A stretch of DNA of 34,257 nucleotides from positions 1,834,897 to 1,869,153 of the forward strand of contig CP070632.1 in assembly GCA_020356065.1 (NCBI GenBank). Direction: 5' to 3'. Source of the DNA: Nitrospiraceae bacterium (GTDB lineage Bacteria; Nitrospirota; Thermodesulfovibrionia; UBA6902). The notes below the pieces were generated by a model. It was given only the letters and a program-made list of their open reading frames with translations. It was not told the origin of the DNA and searched no databases. Positions 23,697 through 32,893 of this stretch are shown one piece after another. The first letter of the stretch is position 1. Each line of letters opens with the position of its first letter. Made by a program: the position numbers and the translations under genes.

Positions 23697-23918
23697 CTAT
23701 TGGATTCCGGGTCTGGCTCCCATTTTGAAGAGAATATTCGCCATGATACAATAACCGCTCAAGGCAAATATAAGAAGATTAACACCTACCATCCCGGTTA
23801 AGATAAGCCAGTATGTGCTATGAATTCCTGCAAGCACAGTGCCCGTCAGGGTAAACACCCCTGCCAAAAACCATATGATTCTTTCCATATACCAGGTATC
23901 TTTTTTTGCGATATACAT
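23697..23918 (-). CDS. DUF2892-type (YgaP-like) small membrane protein
   Basis: The 73-aa product starts at the ATG at 23918 with GGAGGG 6 bases upstream. The longer frame reaching 24041 would overlap the RND gene and is rejected. It has two membrane helices (about 11-29 and 34-54) preceded by MERIIWFLAGVFTL and ends in GYCIMANILFKMGARPG, the typical closing motif of the DUF2892/YgaP transmembrane family. It is 43 bases downstream of the RND gene and is likely the last gene of the efflux operon. Such proteins often accompany rhodaneses or metal/sulfur genes; the role here is unknown. Confidence 0.8.
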   Translation of the reverse strand: MYIAKKDTWYMERIIWFLAGVFTLTGTVLAGIHSTYWLILTGMVGVNLLIFALSGYCIMANILFKMGARPGIQ

Positions 23919-23961
23919 TGTAATCCCTCCTGATTCTGAATTATTCGTTATATTGTTCCCA

Positions 23962-26900
23962 TTAATTTTGGACCCTTTTCTTATACTCATAATAAAGCAC
24001 CGGAACAAGTGTTCTTGACAGAAATGTCGAAGCAACTTCACCTGCCATTAATGAAATAGCCATGCCCTGGAAAATTGGGTCAAAGAGGATGACTGATGAA
24101 CCGACCACAACAGCTGATGCAGTGAGAAGCATCGGTCTGAATCTGATTATTCCGGCCTGCACCACTGCTTCCTTGAGAGGCATTCCACTCCTGATTTGAA
24201 GTTCTATAAAGTCAACAAGAATAATTGAGTTTCGTATAACAATGCCGGCACCGGCAATAAAACCGATCATAGATGTGGCAGTAAAAAAGGCCCCCATAAC
24301 TGCATGGCCGGGCAATATGCCTACAAGTGACAGGGGAATAGGGGCCAAAATGACCAAAGGCGTGATAAATGACCTGAACCAGCTGACTACCATAACGTAA
24401 ATTAAAATGATCACCGCAGCAAATGCAATGCCCAGATCCCTGAAGACTTCAAGTGTAATATGCCACTCACCATCCCATTTCATGGCGTATGTGTTGTTAA
24501 GCACCGGCTGAGTTGTATCATATTGTTTCAGCTCATAGCCTTCGGGAAGTTCGAGGTGCTTTATTTTCTCCTTCATTTTCATGATAGCGTATACAGGACT
24601 CTCCTCTGTGCCTGCAATATCACCTGTTACATATACCACCCGCTTCAGGTTCTTTCTGTATATGGACTTGTCTTCTTTCCTTTTGTTCACCTTTACCAGT
24701 TCCGAAAGGGATATGTTTTTTCCTGATGCTGATAATACATTTATCTTTTTCAGATCCTGGATGCTTGCTCTTTCCGCTAGTGGCGATCTCAGAAAAATAT
24801 CTACAGGTTTGTTTGAATCTTCAACATGAAGGAGTCCTGCAGATGTTCCTGCAAGCGCCAGTCTCAGAGTTTTTGAAATACTGTCTGTGGTTATACCGTG
24901 ATAGGCGGCCTTTTCCTTGTCAACAACAAACGTGATCTTATCCTGGTCATCTTCAACATACCAGTCTACATCCACAACGCCATCTGTTTCTTTGAATATC
25001 TTCTTTATCTCATTTCCGATTCCGATCTGTCTTTCATAATCGGGGCCGTATACTTCTGCTACCAGCGTGCTCAGTACAGGTGGACCGGGCGGGACTTCAA
25101 CAATTTTGATATTTGCAGCATAGTTACTGCCAATTTTTTGAATCCCGGGCCTTATCCTTTTTGCAATATCATGGCTCTGTGATTTTCTATCATGCCTGGA
25201 AACAAGATTGACCTGTATATCAGCGACATTACTGCCAGCCCTTAAAAAGTAATGCCTTACAAGACCATTGAAATTAAAGGGAGCAGCAGTACCAACATAG
25301 ACCTGATAATCCGTAACTTCAGGAACTGTCTTCACATAATCACCGATCTCTCTTGATACCTTTGCAGTATGTTCAAGAGATGTTCCCTCAGGCATATCAA
25401 TAATTACCTGAAGTTCGCTCTTGTTGTCAAAAGGAAGCATCTTCACAGTTACAAGTTTAAAAACCAGAAACAATATTGAGATGCCAAGCAGAAAAACTAT
25501 CAATAAATAGGCGATCATCCTTTTAAAATTACTTTCAAGCAGTCCCCGAAGGTTTCTTTCATAAAATCTGTTAAAGAACCCGATAATTCTGCTTTCTTCT
25601 TTCTCTTCAGCGGGAGTATGCTTGCCTTTTTTTTTCAGTACGATAAAACTCAGCCATGGGCTGATAATAAAAGCAATAAGCAGGGATATCACCATGGCGG
25701 CAGAAGCACCGACCGGTATTGGTCTCATGTAGGGTCCCATCAGTCCTGATACAAACGCCATCGGCATAAGGGCTGCAATTACGGTAAAGGTAGCCAGTAT
25801 TGTGGGATTGCCCACTTCATCTACAGCCTGCACTGCTGTTTCAAAAGATACGCCTTTCATTCTGAAATGCCGGTGAATATTCTCAACAACAACAATAGCG
25901 TCATCAACAAGAATACCTATCGAGAATATCAGGGCGAACAGAGTCACCCTGTTCAGAGTATAGCCATACATATAATTTACAAGTATGGTGAGCGCCAGAG
26001 TTACAGGGACGGCAACGCCAACGATAAGAGATTCTCTCAAGCCAAGGGCGAGCGCTATGAGAACCGTAACGGAGATTGCGGCAATGAACATATGTTTGAG
26101 GAGTTCATCAGATTTTTCTTTTGCCGTATCCCCATAATTTCTTGTTGTCGTCACCTCGATATCCCCGGGGATAATAAACCCTTTCAGGGCTTCCATTTTA
26201 TCAAGCGACCTGTCTGCCAGATGTGTTGCATTGGTGCCTTTCTTCTTTGCTACTGAAATCGTTACCGCATCATACAGGCCTCTCTTCTTTATCTTTAGTT
26301 CAGATGCAGGACCAAAACCTGCGAGAACATAACTTGATGGTTCCTCAGGACCATCAATTATATCCGCTGTATTCCGCAGATAAACTAACTTGCCATTGGA
26401 AATTCCTACGACCACGTTTCCGACGTCTTCTGCACTTGTTAAAAAAGAACCTGTTTCAACCATAAATTCTTTATTACCGTATGTCATGGTACCTGAAGGA
26501 AGAGAGATGTTAGCTCCCTTTAGCACCTGCAATATATGCAGGGGCGACAGATGATATGCTTTGAGTTTGTCAGGTTTGAGCACAATTCTCAGCTGTCTTC
26601 TCTGCCCGCCGGTTATGTTGATCTCAGACACATCCGGATCTTCTTTCAGTTTTTCGGCAACTTCCGCTGCTACATGACGCAATACGTCCCCGCTGTATCG
26701 TTCGCTCCAGAGGGTCAATGAAAGTACAGGAACATCATCGATGGATTTGGGTTTTACAAGAGGTTCAGAAACACCTCGGGGAATCCTGTCATAATTTGAC
26801 ATGAGTTTGTTATAGAGCTTAACAAGACTGTCCTCCATATCCTCGCCAACATAAAACCTGATTATGGCAAGAGACATTCCAGGCCGTGATATGGAATACA

Positions 26901-27156
26901 CATATTCAACGCCCTTGATTTCCCAGAGGAGTTTTTCCATGGGTTTTGTGACCCGGTCCTCAACTTCCTTTGCAGATGCCCCGGGATATTGAACAAAGAC
27001 ATCCACCATGGGAACAATAATCTGAGGTTCTTCTTCTCTGGGCGTGATGATAACGGCAAATATACCGAGAAGTAAGGATGTAATGACGATCAGGGGGGTG
27101 AGCTTTGAAACTAAAAACGCACGTGCTATCCGCCCTGCAATTCCGGTCTTTTCCAT
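23962..27156 (-). CDS. RND-family efflux permease (AcrB/MdtBC-like)
   Basis: The 1064-aa inner-membrane transporter has the RND layout: an N-terminal helix, a large periplasmic pore/docking loop, helices 2-6, a second periplasmic loop and helices 8-12. Helix 4 carries [20 protein letters not shown]; the paired Asp residues form the proton relay, and this DD form is typical of the HAE (drug/hydrophobe) branch rather than the metal CzcA branch. The ATG follows the adaptor stop codon directly. Substrates cannot be predicted. The ArsR-type regulator upstream hints at induction by a metal, metalloid or sulfur species. Confidence 0.95.
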   Translation of the reverse strand: MEKTGIAGRIARAFLVSKLTPLIVITSLLLGIFAVIITPREEEPQIIVPMVDVFVQYPGASAKEVEDRVTKPMEKLLWEIKGVEYVYSISRPGMSLAIIRFYVGEDMEDSLVKLYNKLMSNYDRIPRGVSEPLVKPKSIDDVPVLSLTLWSERYSGDVLRHVAAEVAEKLKEDPDVSEINITGGQRRQLRIVLKPDKLKAYHLSPLHILQVLKGANISLPSGTMTYGNKEFMVETGSFLTSAEDVGNVVVGISNGKLVYLRNTADIIDGPEEPSSYVLAGFGPASELKIKKRGLYDAVTISVAKKKGTNATHLADRSLDKMEALKGFIIPGDIEVTTTRNYGDTAKEKSDELLKHMFIAAISVTVLIALALGLRESLIVGVAVPVTLALTILVNYMYGYTLNRVTLFALIFSIGILVDDAIVVVENIHRHFRMKGVSFETAVQAVDEVGNPTILATFTVIAALMPMAFVSGLMGPYMRPIPVGASAAMVISLLIAFIISPWLSFIVLKKKGKHTPAEEKEESRIIGFFNRFYERNLRGLLESNFKRMIAYLLIVFLLGISILFLVFKLVTVKMLPFDNKSELQVIIDMPEGTSLEHTAKVSREIGDYVKTVPEVTDYQVYVGTAAPFNFNGLVRHYFLRAGSNVADIQVNLVSRHDRKSQSHDIAKRIRPGIQKIGSNYAANIKIVEVPPGPPVLSTLVAEVYGPDYERQIGIGNEIKKIFKETDGVVDVDWYVEDDQDKITFVVDKEKAAYHGITTDSISKTLRLALAGTSAGLLHVEDSNKPVDIFLRSPLAERASIQDLKKINVLSASGKNISLSELVKVNKRKEDKSIYRKNLKRVVYVTGDIAGTEESPVYAIMKMKEKIKHLELPEGYELKQYDTTQPVLNNTYAMKWDGEWHITLEVFRDLGIAFAAVIILIYVMVVSWFRSFITPLVILAPIPLSLVGILPGHAVMGAFFTATSMIGFIAGAGIVIRNSIILVDFIELQIRSGMPLKEAVVQAGIIRFRPMLLTASAVVVGSSVILFDPIFQGMAISLMAGEVASTFLSRTLVPVLYYEYKKRVQN

Positions 27157-28269
27157 TTATCTGATGCTGCCTCCGTCAACTGCATGCTCCACTCCTTCAA
27201 CAATAATACGTTCACCCGGGTTGAGGCCTGAGAGAACCTCGTAAAGACCGTCTTCCTTTTTTCCGATTTTTATAATGCGCAGTGTAATGAGCCCTTCATC
27301 ATCTACCGTATACACCCCTTTCAACTCTCCTCTGGTGATGAGCGCTTGTTCATCTATATAAAGCGTTGTTTTCTTCCCTACCGGAAACCTTACCCGGGAG
27401 TAAAAACCGCCGCGCATTAATTTGCTGCTTTCCTTTATATCAATTTTAACGGTAAATGACCTGGTAGCCGGGTCTATCTGGTGTACTATCTCACCAACAG
27501 TGCCCTGTTTTTCCAATCCAAGTGAATCAATAAAAATTTTCACTGGCATTCCAACTTTCATCAGAGCAAACATCCCCTCATCAACCGTGGTCTCAATCCT
27601 GTATGTGTTTTCTTCAATAATGATGAGAGGCATTCCCGGTGCGGCCATGCTTCCAATATCAATATGTTTATCCGCTATAATTCCATTTACAGGGGATCTG
27701 ATAGTTATATAGTCGCTAAAGGCTTCTGCCTCTTCCAGCGCAGCCTGCGCCTTTTTTAGGGAATTCTGTGACAGCTCATATTCAAGAATTGCGACATCTC
27801 TTTTTGTCCTGATTTCATCGAATTCCTGTTCAGAGACAGCCTTTTCCGTATAAAGTTCTTTAAATCTGCTAAATGTTTTTTCCATCAAGGTCTTTTGCTC
27901 ATGAGCCATGTCCAGGGCTTTTTCAGCTTCTCCAAGAGCTTCCGATGCTGCCCTGATTCGTGCGTCGATATCCGGGGACTTTATCACCAGCAGGAGGTCC
28001 CCCTTCCGGACACTGTCCGATACGTTCACCTTGATATCACTTATCTCTCCCATCACTTTTGCAGCAATGACAGACGTGTTTACCGACCGTACCGTACCTG
28101 ATGACTCATGGAACTCCGTGACTTCAACAGGCGTTAGTTTCTTTACAACTGCTCCCTGTACCACTGGATGTTCAACCTTATGTTCACCGGGTATATTGTT
28201 CTCTCCACAGCCTGATACCATTATCACGCTGATAATGAATCCAATCACACGCACCAGATAACTCATCAC
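27157..28269 (-). CDS. RND efflux periplasmic adaptor (membrane fusion protein), lipoprotein
   Basis: The 370-aa protein has a signal peptide with lipobox VSGC (Cys21), so it is likely lipid-anchored. It contains the two half-lipoyl motifs (VIAAKVMGEISDIKVNVSDS and FSDYITIRSPVNGIIADKHI) flanking a long alpha-helical hairpin (about 105-185), then beta-barrel and membrane-proximal domains. It bridges the RND pump to the TolC-like channel. Met2 is an equally possible start. Its stop is directly adjacent to the RND ATG. Confidence 0.95.
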   Translation of the reverse strand: MMSYLVRVIGFIISVIMVSGCGENNIPGEHKVEHPVVQGAVVKKLTPVEVTEFHESSGTVRSVNTSVIAAKVMGEISDIKVNVSDSVRKGDLLLVIKSPDIDARIRAASEALGEAEKALDMAHEQKTLMEKTFSRFKELYTEKAVSEQEFDEIRTKRDVAILEYELSQNSLKKAQAALEEAEAFSDYITIRSPVNGIIADKHIDIGSMAAPGMPLIIIEENTYRIETTVDEGMFALMKVGMPVKIFIDSLGLEKQGTVGEIVHQIDPATRSFTVKIDIKESSKLMRGGFYSRVRFPVGKKTTLYIDEQALITRGELKGVYTVDDEGLITLRIIKIGKKEDGLYEVLSGLNPGERIIVEGVEHAVDGGSIR

Positions 28270-28285
28270 TCATGCCTCCAATATC

Positions 28286-29620
28286 TCATTGCAATGTATT
28301 CAGTGTGTTTAACAGGGTTCCACTTTGATAATGCAGGTCGGCAATGGAGCCTGTATAGTCACTCTCCGCACTCACAATTCCTGCCCTGGCGTTGTTCAGC
28401 ATAACCTGTGTGTCCAGCAGGTCTACTATCGAGGCAAGAGAATTCTCGTACCTTAATCTGACAAGTCGTATGGCCTCCTCCGCCTCTTTCAGTACCACTC
28501 TGGAGAGTATCAGTTTCTGCTCCTTTTCCCTGACCCTGATATATGCATCATGCACACTGAAATTGACTCTGTTTTTTAAAGCTGTAAGATGCTCTCTCAC
28601 CACATGTTCATCTGCTTTAGCTTTTTTGATTCTGCTGTACTTTGATGCATCAAAAAGGTTCCATTTGAGAAATCCCATAATCATATAGCTCTCCCCGTCA
28701 GGAGAAAATGGACTTTCATGATCATTCATCTGGTAACTTCCTCTCATCCCAATTTCCGGAAGAAAATCAGATTTCTGCATTTTTACCTCTGCTTTCGCAT
28801 TTTCATATCTCATCATTTGCGCCTTAATATCTTTTCTGTTAAGCGAGGCCGCAAGACATGAATTCAGATCACTCAGTGGGATTACTATTGTGTCTCCTGT
28901 TATGTAAACCGGTTCTGTTTTACCAAGTACCATTCCAAGTGCCCTTCTGGCCACCTCAAGGTCTGCCTCGGCACTGGCCAGAAGGGCCTCTGCATTTTTC
29001 TCGGCCACGTCAGTCCTGAGTTTGTCATAATATACTGCTGCACCCGCATCAAACCTTGAGGAAGCCAGTCTCTTATGTTCCAGGGCATCCTCGAGAGTCT
29101 TTTGAGCTGCATGTACATGCTCACGAGCTGTTCGTACCCTTAAAAACATCTTTACAACATCAAGGGCGATACCTTCCTGTTTTGATTGAAATTCAGCCTC
29201 CTTTGCCTTTAGCTCCTTATGTGCCATTCCGAATCCTATGTGAATTTGGGGAACAAACAGAGGCTGCTCAACAGTTATGAGCGTCTGAAAATCAGATATA
29301 TCATCCGGATTGTTAAGCCTGTTAATGAGGAAGTCTTCCTGGGAAAACCTTTCCTGGTTGAGCTTTGACATGAATCCAAACGTTGGATTGTCTGTCCTCA
29401 AAAACCTTTCTTCAATATTGAACCGGGGATAATAGCGCCCTTTTTCCGCATTGGCATTATTCTTCTGACTATATATTGACCACGTGTATGCCTTCAGATC
29501 AGGGTTATCCCTGAGTGCCATGTTAACGGCCTGCTTTAGCGTAAGTATTTCTGCTCCCGCATAGTGTACGATGGAAAAAATAACAAGAATGGAAATACAT
29601 ACAGATATGAAAAATCTCAT
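28286..29620 (-). CDS. TolC-family outer-membrane efflux protein
   Basis: The 444-aa protein has a signal peptide (1-23, ending YAGA) and the two-fold repeated long helices of the outer-membrane efflux family. LTLKQAVNMALRDNPDLKAY near the mature N-terminus and an internal repeat (RLVRLRYENSLASIVDLLDTQ near 385-405) are characteristic. It forms the trimeric exit duct. GGAGAGGGGAT precedes the ATG. It lies 21 bases after the arsR-type gene and 16 bases before the adaptor gene. Confidence 0.93.
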   Translation of the reverse strand: MRFFISVCISILVIFSIVHYAGAEILTLKQAVNMALRDNPDLKAYTWSIYSQKNNANAEKGRYYPRFNIEERFLRTDNPTFGFMSKLNQERFSQEDFLINRLNNPDDISDFQTLITVEQPLFVPQIHIGFGMAHKELKAKEAEFQSKQEGIALDVVKMFLRVRTAREHVHAAQKTLEDALEHKRLASSRFDAGAAVYYDKLRTDVAEKNAEALLASAEADLEVARRALGMVLGKTEPVYITGDTIVIPLSDLNSCLAASLNRKDIKAQMMRYENAKAEVKMQKSDFLPEIGMRGSYQMNDHESPFSPDGESYMIMGFLKWNLFDASKYSRIKKAKADEHVVREHLTALKNRVNFSVHDAYIRVREKEQKLILSRVVLKEAEEAIRLVRLRYENSLASIVDLLDTQVMLNNARAGIVSAESDYTGSIADLHYQSGTLLNTLNTLQ

Positions 29621-29641
29621 ATCCCCTCTCCTTTTTTTAGA

Positions 29642-30091
29642 TCAACATAAATCATATTGTGCCTGAATGATTGACTGGTTTTTTTGATCTCTTATCTGTT
29701 TGTCTTTTTTTTTTATCCTCATGAATTCCTGTAATGTCTTCATATCACACTTTCCGGTCTTCTTCTGGAATTCAGTGCACTCTTTTAATGTCAGAAGGTC
29801 TTCTTTATACTTTTTATCAGATTTAACCATGGTGCGCAACAGGGCAAGGACAGCTTTTTTATCTTCTGATAAATCTCTGCGTATGCTGTAATATCTGAGC
29901 TTGCCGTCTCTTCTTTCATCGAGAAACCCTCCCCTGTAAAGAAGAGAGAGATTTCTTGAAGTAAGGGACTGGGAGGACCCTATAATGCCCATTATCTGGC
30001 ATACACTTAATTCCATGGTGTTGAGAAGCATCAACGTCCTTAATCTATGTTCATCTGAAAGCAATTTTAAGATGTCTGTTAAATTTTTCAT
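29642..30091 (-). CDS. ArsR/SmtB-family transcriptional regulator of the efflux operon
   Basis: The 149-aa winged-helix protein opens ILKLLSDEHRLRTLMLL, the ArsR signature. The recognition-helix region SSQSLTSRNLSLLYRGGFLDERRDGKLRYYSI (about 39-70) is complete. Cys31 (ELSVCQIMGI) matches the classic ELCVCDL position with one Cys lost; other cysteines are C105, C115 and C149, so metal or thiol sensing is possible but not canonical. The gene heads the efflux operon and its promoter contains a perfect palindrome, suggesting autorepression relieved by an inducer. No ribosome site precedes the ATG. Confidence 0.9.
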   Translation of the reverse strand: MKNLTDILKLLSDEHRLRTLMLLNTMELSVCQIMGIIGSSQSLTSRNLSLLYRGGFLDERRDGKLRYYSIRRDLSEDKKAVLALLRTMVKSDKKYKEDLLTLKECTEFQKKTGKCDMKTLQEFMRIKKKDKQIRDQKNQSIIQAQYDLC

Positions 30092-30117
30092 ATCAACATA
30101 TTATCATATGTTGATAT
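30090..30117. promoter_or_regulatory. ArsR-type operator: perfect 12-4-12 palindrome
   Basis: ATATCAACATAT (30090-30101) and ATATGTTGATAT (30106-30117) are perfect complements with a 4-base centre. ArsR/SmtB operators are typically 12-bp dyads of this kind. It covers the -10 element, most of the spacer and the first codon of the arsR-type gene, so binding would block RNA polymerase. Confidence 0.85.
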
Positions 30118-30126
30118 CATTGTCAA
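30098..30126 (-). promoter_or_regulatory. Sigma-70 promoter of the arsR-RND operon, apparently leaderless
   Basis: On the minus strand, TTGACA (30126-30121) and TAATAT (30103-30098) are separated by exactly 17 bases. A start 7 bases past the -10 falls on 30091, the A of the ATG. With no Shine-Dalgarno present, the mRNA is predicted to be leaderless. Confidence 0.75.
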
Positions 30127-30274
30127 GCAGCACATCCAAGAGCAGCACCATGTCATGAGAAACAGCTCTAAGCCATGATATTTATGAAGAAAAGCAGGTA
30201 TGTCAGAGAAAAACTATGGAAGTAATAAAGTTATCGGAAGAGAACAGATAATCAGGGATGGAGATGCAGACCGG

Positions 30275-31852
30275 TCAGATCCTGCCCCTTCTGATTATTT
30301 CCTGAAAGTAAACCGGATTATCAGAACATTGCAATCCTGCATCAAATTCAATTTCACCCTCAAGACAAAGTCTCGCCAGGCCCTGATCAATGGAAGACAT
30401 GTCTTCTGAACCGGTATGCATCAATTGCCCGATATTGGATATCTGCCCTTGCCTGATCAGGTTTGATACCCTTGATGAGTTCATGAGCACTTCATATACC
30501 CGGATTTTGCCCTCTCCTTCTTTTTTTGGAACAAGCTTCTGGGATATCAAAAGCAGCAGGGTTTCAGCAAGTTGAATTTTTATCTGGGAACGGAGGACAT
30601 CAGGAAATATATTCACTATTTTTTCCATGGCTGTTATCGTATTTAATGAATGAATTGCTGCAATTACAAGCTGCCCTGATTCAGCAGAGTTCAGTGCTGC
30701 AGAGATACTTTCCTGATTGCTCAGATCACTGATAAGGATTACGTCCTGTCCCTGCCTCAGTACATGTTTCAGTCCAGACGCAAACGTATCAGTATCTATC
30801 CCTATCTCTCTCTGGTTTACATTGCTCTTCTTATGCTTATGGAGATATCGGATGGGATCTTCCAGCGTAAGTATATTACAGGATCTGCTGGAATTAATCA
30901 GGTCAGTTATAGCCGCCAGAGTTGTTGATTTGTCCTGACCGGCCGGACCGGCAATAATAATCAGCCCTTTCTGTTTCAGGGCAACATCTCTTACCAGTTC
31001 AGGAAGATTCAGGTCAGATATGGAAGGTATATCTTCGTACATTAACCGGGCAGATAATGATATTGATTTCCGCTGTTTGAATACATTGATTCTGAATCTT
31101 CCGATGTCGGAAAGGGTAAGAACAGTGTCCAGCTCGTTGCTGGATTCAAATTCACTTATTTGATCCATAGTAAGTATGTCCGATATATAATCCCTCATCT
31201 GCGCTGAAGAAATCCTCGGCATGGATAGCCTCTTTAATTCATTGTTTATTTTCATTCCAGGAGGAGCCCCGGCAGTAAGGTGCAGTTCTGTTGCCTTAAA
31301 ATCAGTAACCAGCTTAAGCAGCGCAACCATTTCAGGGACTCTTTCTTTATGGATGACCTTCTCTTCTCTGAGCCTCTCTCCCTCAAACGCAACGCTTCCA
31401 TATCCGTCTTTCTCAAATACGATGATTGCTCTGTTGATCTGATAAGAAGGAACGACATGAGGTTTAACAGAAGTTCCCACAGCAGACTCTATATTCTTGA
31501 TAGTCTCAGCATCACTGGGATCGACCATGGCAACAGAAAGCGTGTCATTCGTCCTACTGAACGGGAGAACTTTCAAAGACCTGACCTGCTCAAAAGGCAG
31601 AAGGTCCAGTATTTCAGGGGTTACGTTTACTTCGTACAGATTAACAAACGGCGTGTCATACTGCCTTCCAAGCACACTTAACAGCGTATCACTATCGAGG
31701 TAGCCCAATCCCTCCAGCACAGAACCGAGATGGTCTCCTGTCTGTACCTGCCTGTCCAGGGCCATGACAAGCTGCTCCCGTGTTATTAATCCGTAATCAA
31801 GAAGCATTTCTCCTATACGTGTGTGATGTCTCTTTTTATCAGGTGTAGCCAT
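30275..31852 (-). CDS. MshEN-domain PilT/PilB-like ATPase with degenerate Walker motifs
   Basis: The 525-aa protein has an N-terminal MshEN domain (about 10-145) with two copies of the c-di-GMP-binding pattern: RIGEMLLDYGLITREQLVMA, then LGSVLEGLGYLDSDTLLSVL. It is followed by a PilT-like motor domain (about 172-520). PilT hallmarks remain (LEDPIRYLHKHKKSNVNQRE at 330-349 and an Asp-box), but Walker A is GPAGQDKST at 302-310, so the Gly before the key Lys is Asp. The Walker B region is VILISDLSNQES instead of VILVGEMRDLET, and the His box is AIHS. ATP hydrolysis may be weak or lost. It could be a c-di-GMP-responsive regulator of a pilus or secretion motor. No other pil genes are in the window. 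Confidence 0.85.
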   Translation of the reverse strand: MATPDKKRHHTRIGEMLLDYGLITREQLVMALDRQVQTGDHLGSVLEGLGYLDSDTLLSVLGRQYDTPFVNLYEVNVTPEILDLLPFEQVRSLKVLPFSRTNDTLSVAMVDPSDAETIKNIESAVGTSVKPHVVPSYQINRAIIVFEKDGYGSVAFEGERLREEKVIHKERVPEMVALLKLVTDFKATELHLTAGAPPGMKINNELKRLSMPRISSAQMRDYISDILTMDQISEFESSNELDTVLTLSDIGRFRINVFKQRKSISLSARLMYEDIPSISDLNLPELVRDVALKQKGLIIIAGPAGQDKSTTLAAITDLINSSRSCNILTLEDPIRYLHKHKKSNVNQREIGIDTDTFASGLKHVLRQGQDVILISDLSNQESISAALNSAESGQLVIAAIHSLNTITAMEKIVNIFPDVLRSQIKIQLAETLLLLISQKLVPKKEGEGKIRVYEVLMNSSRVSNLIRQGQISNIGQLMHTGSEDMSSIDQGLARLCLEGEIEFDAGLQCSDNPVYFQEIIRRGRI

Positions 31853-32025
31853 AGGAATTTAATGAATGCGAATAAGCTATACCATTTTTTATAATATTCA
31901 TCATGATTTGTCAATATAAATGTTGATTTTAAATAGTTTTTTTGACTATTCCCATATTTCTTCCTCATAATTAAATTCTAAAGCATCATCCCGAAAATTT
32001 GAGACAGGTTATCATTAGATTCTTC

Positions 32026-32034
32026 TGATATAAT
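32026..32034 (+). promoter_or_regulatory. Extended -10 promoter for the Lys-rich coiled-coil gene
   Basis: TGATATAAT matches the extended -10 pattern TG-n-TATAAT perfectly. A start near 32041 gives a leader of about 34 bases before the ATG at 32075. No good -35 is seen, as is common for extended -10 promoters. Confidence 0.55.
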
Positions 32035-32074
32035 GCTCGTATACAGAAATTATTTAATTTTTAAGGAGGAGCGA

Positions 32075-32542
32075 ATGGCTGAAAAAAAGTCTGTCAAGAA
32101 ATCCGTAAAGAACACAGCAAAAAAGACCAAAGCAGTTGTATCTCGGAAAAAAAATGCAGATACAGTCAAGCAAAAAACTGGCAGGATGTCATTGTCAGAT
32201 TTTGCTCATTCCACAAAGGAGGAGCTCATAAAGCTGGGAGACAGAATTCATGAGGCAGCTGACAAAGGGATTCATGTGGCTCATGAAATTGCTGAAGATG
32301 TGAATACATTCGCAAAAAATGCAACTGAGTTGACCAGGCTTAAAATTGACCTTCACAATTTAAAAGAGGAAAAAGATAAATTGTATACACTTATGGGTGA
32401 ACAGTTAAGAAACCTGTATAAGATAGACAAGCTTTCCCGTATTAAAACAAGAATGAAGGATGATTTTTTAAGGCTTGATGAACTTGAATCATTAATAAAT
32501 GAAAAACAACAACGGGTATCCGACATATCATTGTCAAAATAA
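32075..32542 (+). CDS. Lys-rich tail plus coiled-coil protein (155 aa), function unknown
   Basis: The ATG at 32075 follows AAGGAGGAGCGA; the frame is open 14 codons further upstream, but this start has the ribosome site. Residues 1-36 are basic (KKSVKKSVKNTAKKTKAVV and so on), resembling a histone H1-like tail. Residues about 38-150 are almost entirely helical with heptad-like spacing (ELTRLKIDLHNLKEEKDKLY). No membrane helix or catalytic motif is seen. It may be a nucleoid- or envelope-associated protein. The tail resembles that of the DksA-type protein at 21907, although the rest differs. Confidence 0.75.
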   Translation: MAEKKSVKKSVKNTAKKTKAVVSRKKNADTVKQKTGRMSLSDFAHSTKEELIKLGDRIHEAADKGIHVAHEIAEDVNTFAKNATELTRLKIDLHNLKEEKDKLYTLMGEQLRNLYKIDKLSRIKTRMKDDFLRLDELESLINEKQQRVSDISLSK

Positions 32543-32675
32543 TCTGTGTAATACATCCCGCTTTAGTACAGTGTAATTTATACTTTAGATTTAAAAAACG
32601 TAACACCTATTATCTTCTCTTTTATTTGCAGCCATTGGAATGGATTCATTAAGAATGAACAAACAATTAATTTTC

Positions 32676-32703
32676 TTGACATATGCCGGCTAATATGTAT
32701 TAT
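32676..32703 (+). promoter_or_regulatory. Sigma-70 promoter of the peptide/radical-SAM operon
   Basis: TTGACA (32676-32681) and TATTAT (32698-32703) are 16 bases apart. Transcription would start near 32710, leaving a leader of about 64 bases before the precursor ORF. This gives the small ORF its own promoter, supporting that it is expressed. Confidence 0.7.
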
Positions 32704-32773
32704 GGGAATATAGCCTTGACCGTTTCATCTTCATAGTCAGTCCAACCTTCTGGTCATGAAAGGAGGTGAGATC

Positions 32774-32893
32774 ATGAAAAAGCCTTTAAGCAAAAAGGCG
32801 CTGTTAAAAGAGGCCGATTTCTGGGGAAAAATTAAAAAAAGATCAGGCGACCCTGGAAAAACCTGTCTCAAGTGAAAGGGCTGAAAGAGTTAA
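32774..32893 (+). CDS. Candidate selenocysteine-containing RiPP precursor peptide (SbtA-like)
   Basis: AGGAGGTGA 4-5 bases before the ATG is a near-perfect ribosome site. The ORF opens MKKPLSKKALLKEADFWGKI, is Lys-rich, and reads GDPGKTCLK up to a TGA at 32873. As an ordinary gene it would encode 33 residues. If that TGA and the next one at 32882 are read as selenocysteine, the peptide continues U-K-G-U-K-S to a TAA at 32891, giving 39 residues with a C-x-x-U-x-x-U end. A SECIS-like hairpin follows at a suitable distance, and a radical SAM/SPASM gene starts 107 bases downstream. This matches the 'selenobiotic' family idea, in which a Sec-containing peptide is modified by a dedicated radical SAM enzyme. 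The small ORF is likely real; the Sec reading is strongly suggested but unproven. Confidence 0.72.

Noticed and set aside
23919-24041. Longer N-terminus for the DUF2892-type protein
   Set aside because: It overlaps the RND gene. The ATG at 23918 has GGAGGG and gives the normal family length.
30200-30409. 69-codon plus-strand ORF
   Set aside because: Its 3' half is antisense to the end of the PilT-like gene, it has no ribosome site, and the protein resembles no family.
32756-32773. Alternative upstream ATG for the selenopeptide
   Set aside because: This in-frame ATG lies immediately before and within the Shine-Dalgarno region (AGGAGGTGA). The ATG at 32774 is correctly spaced from it.
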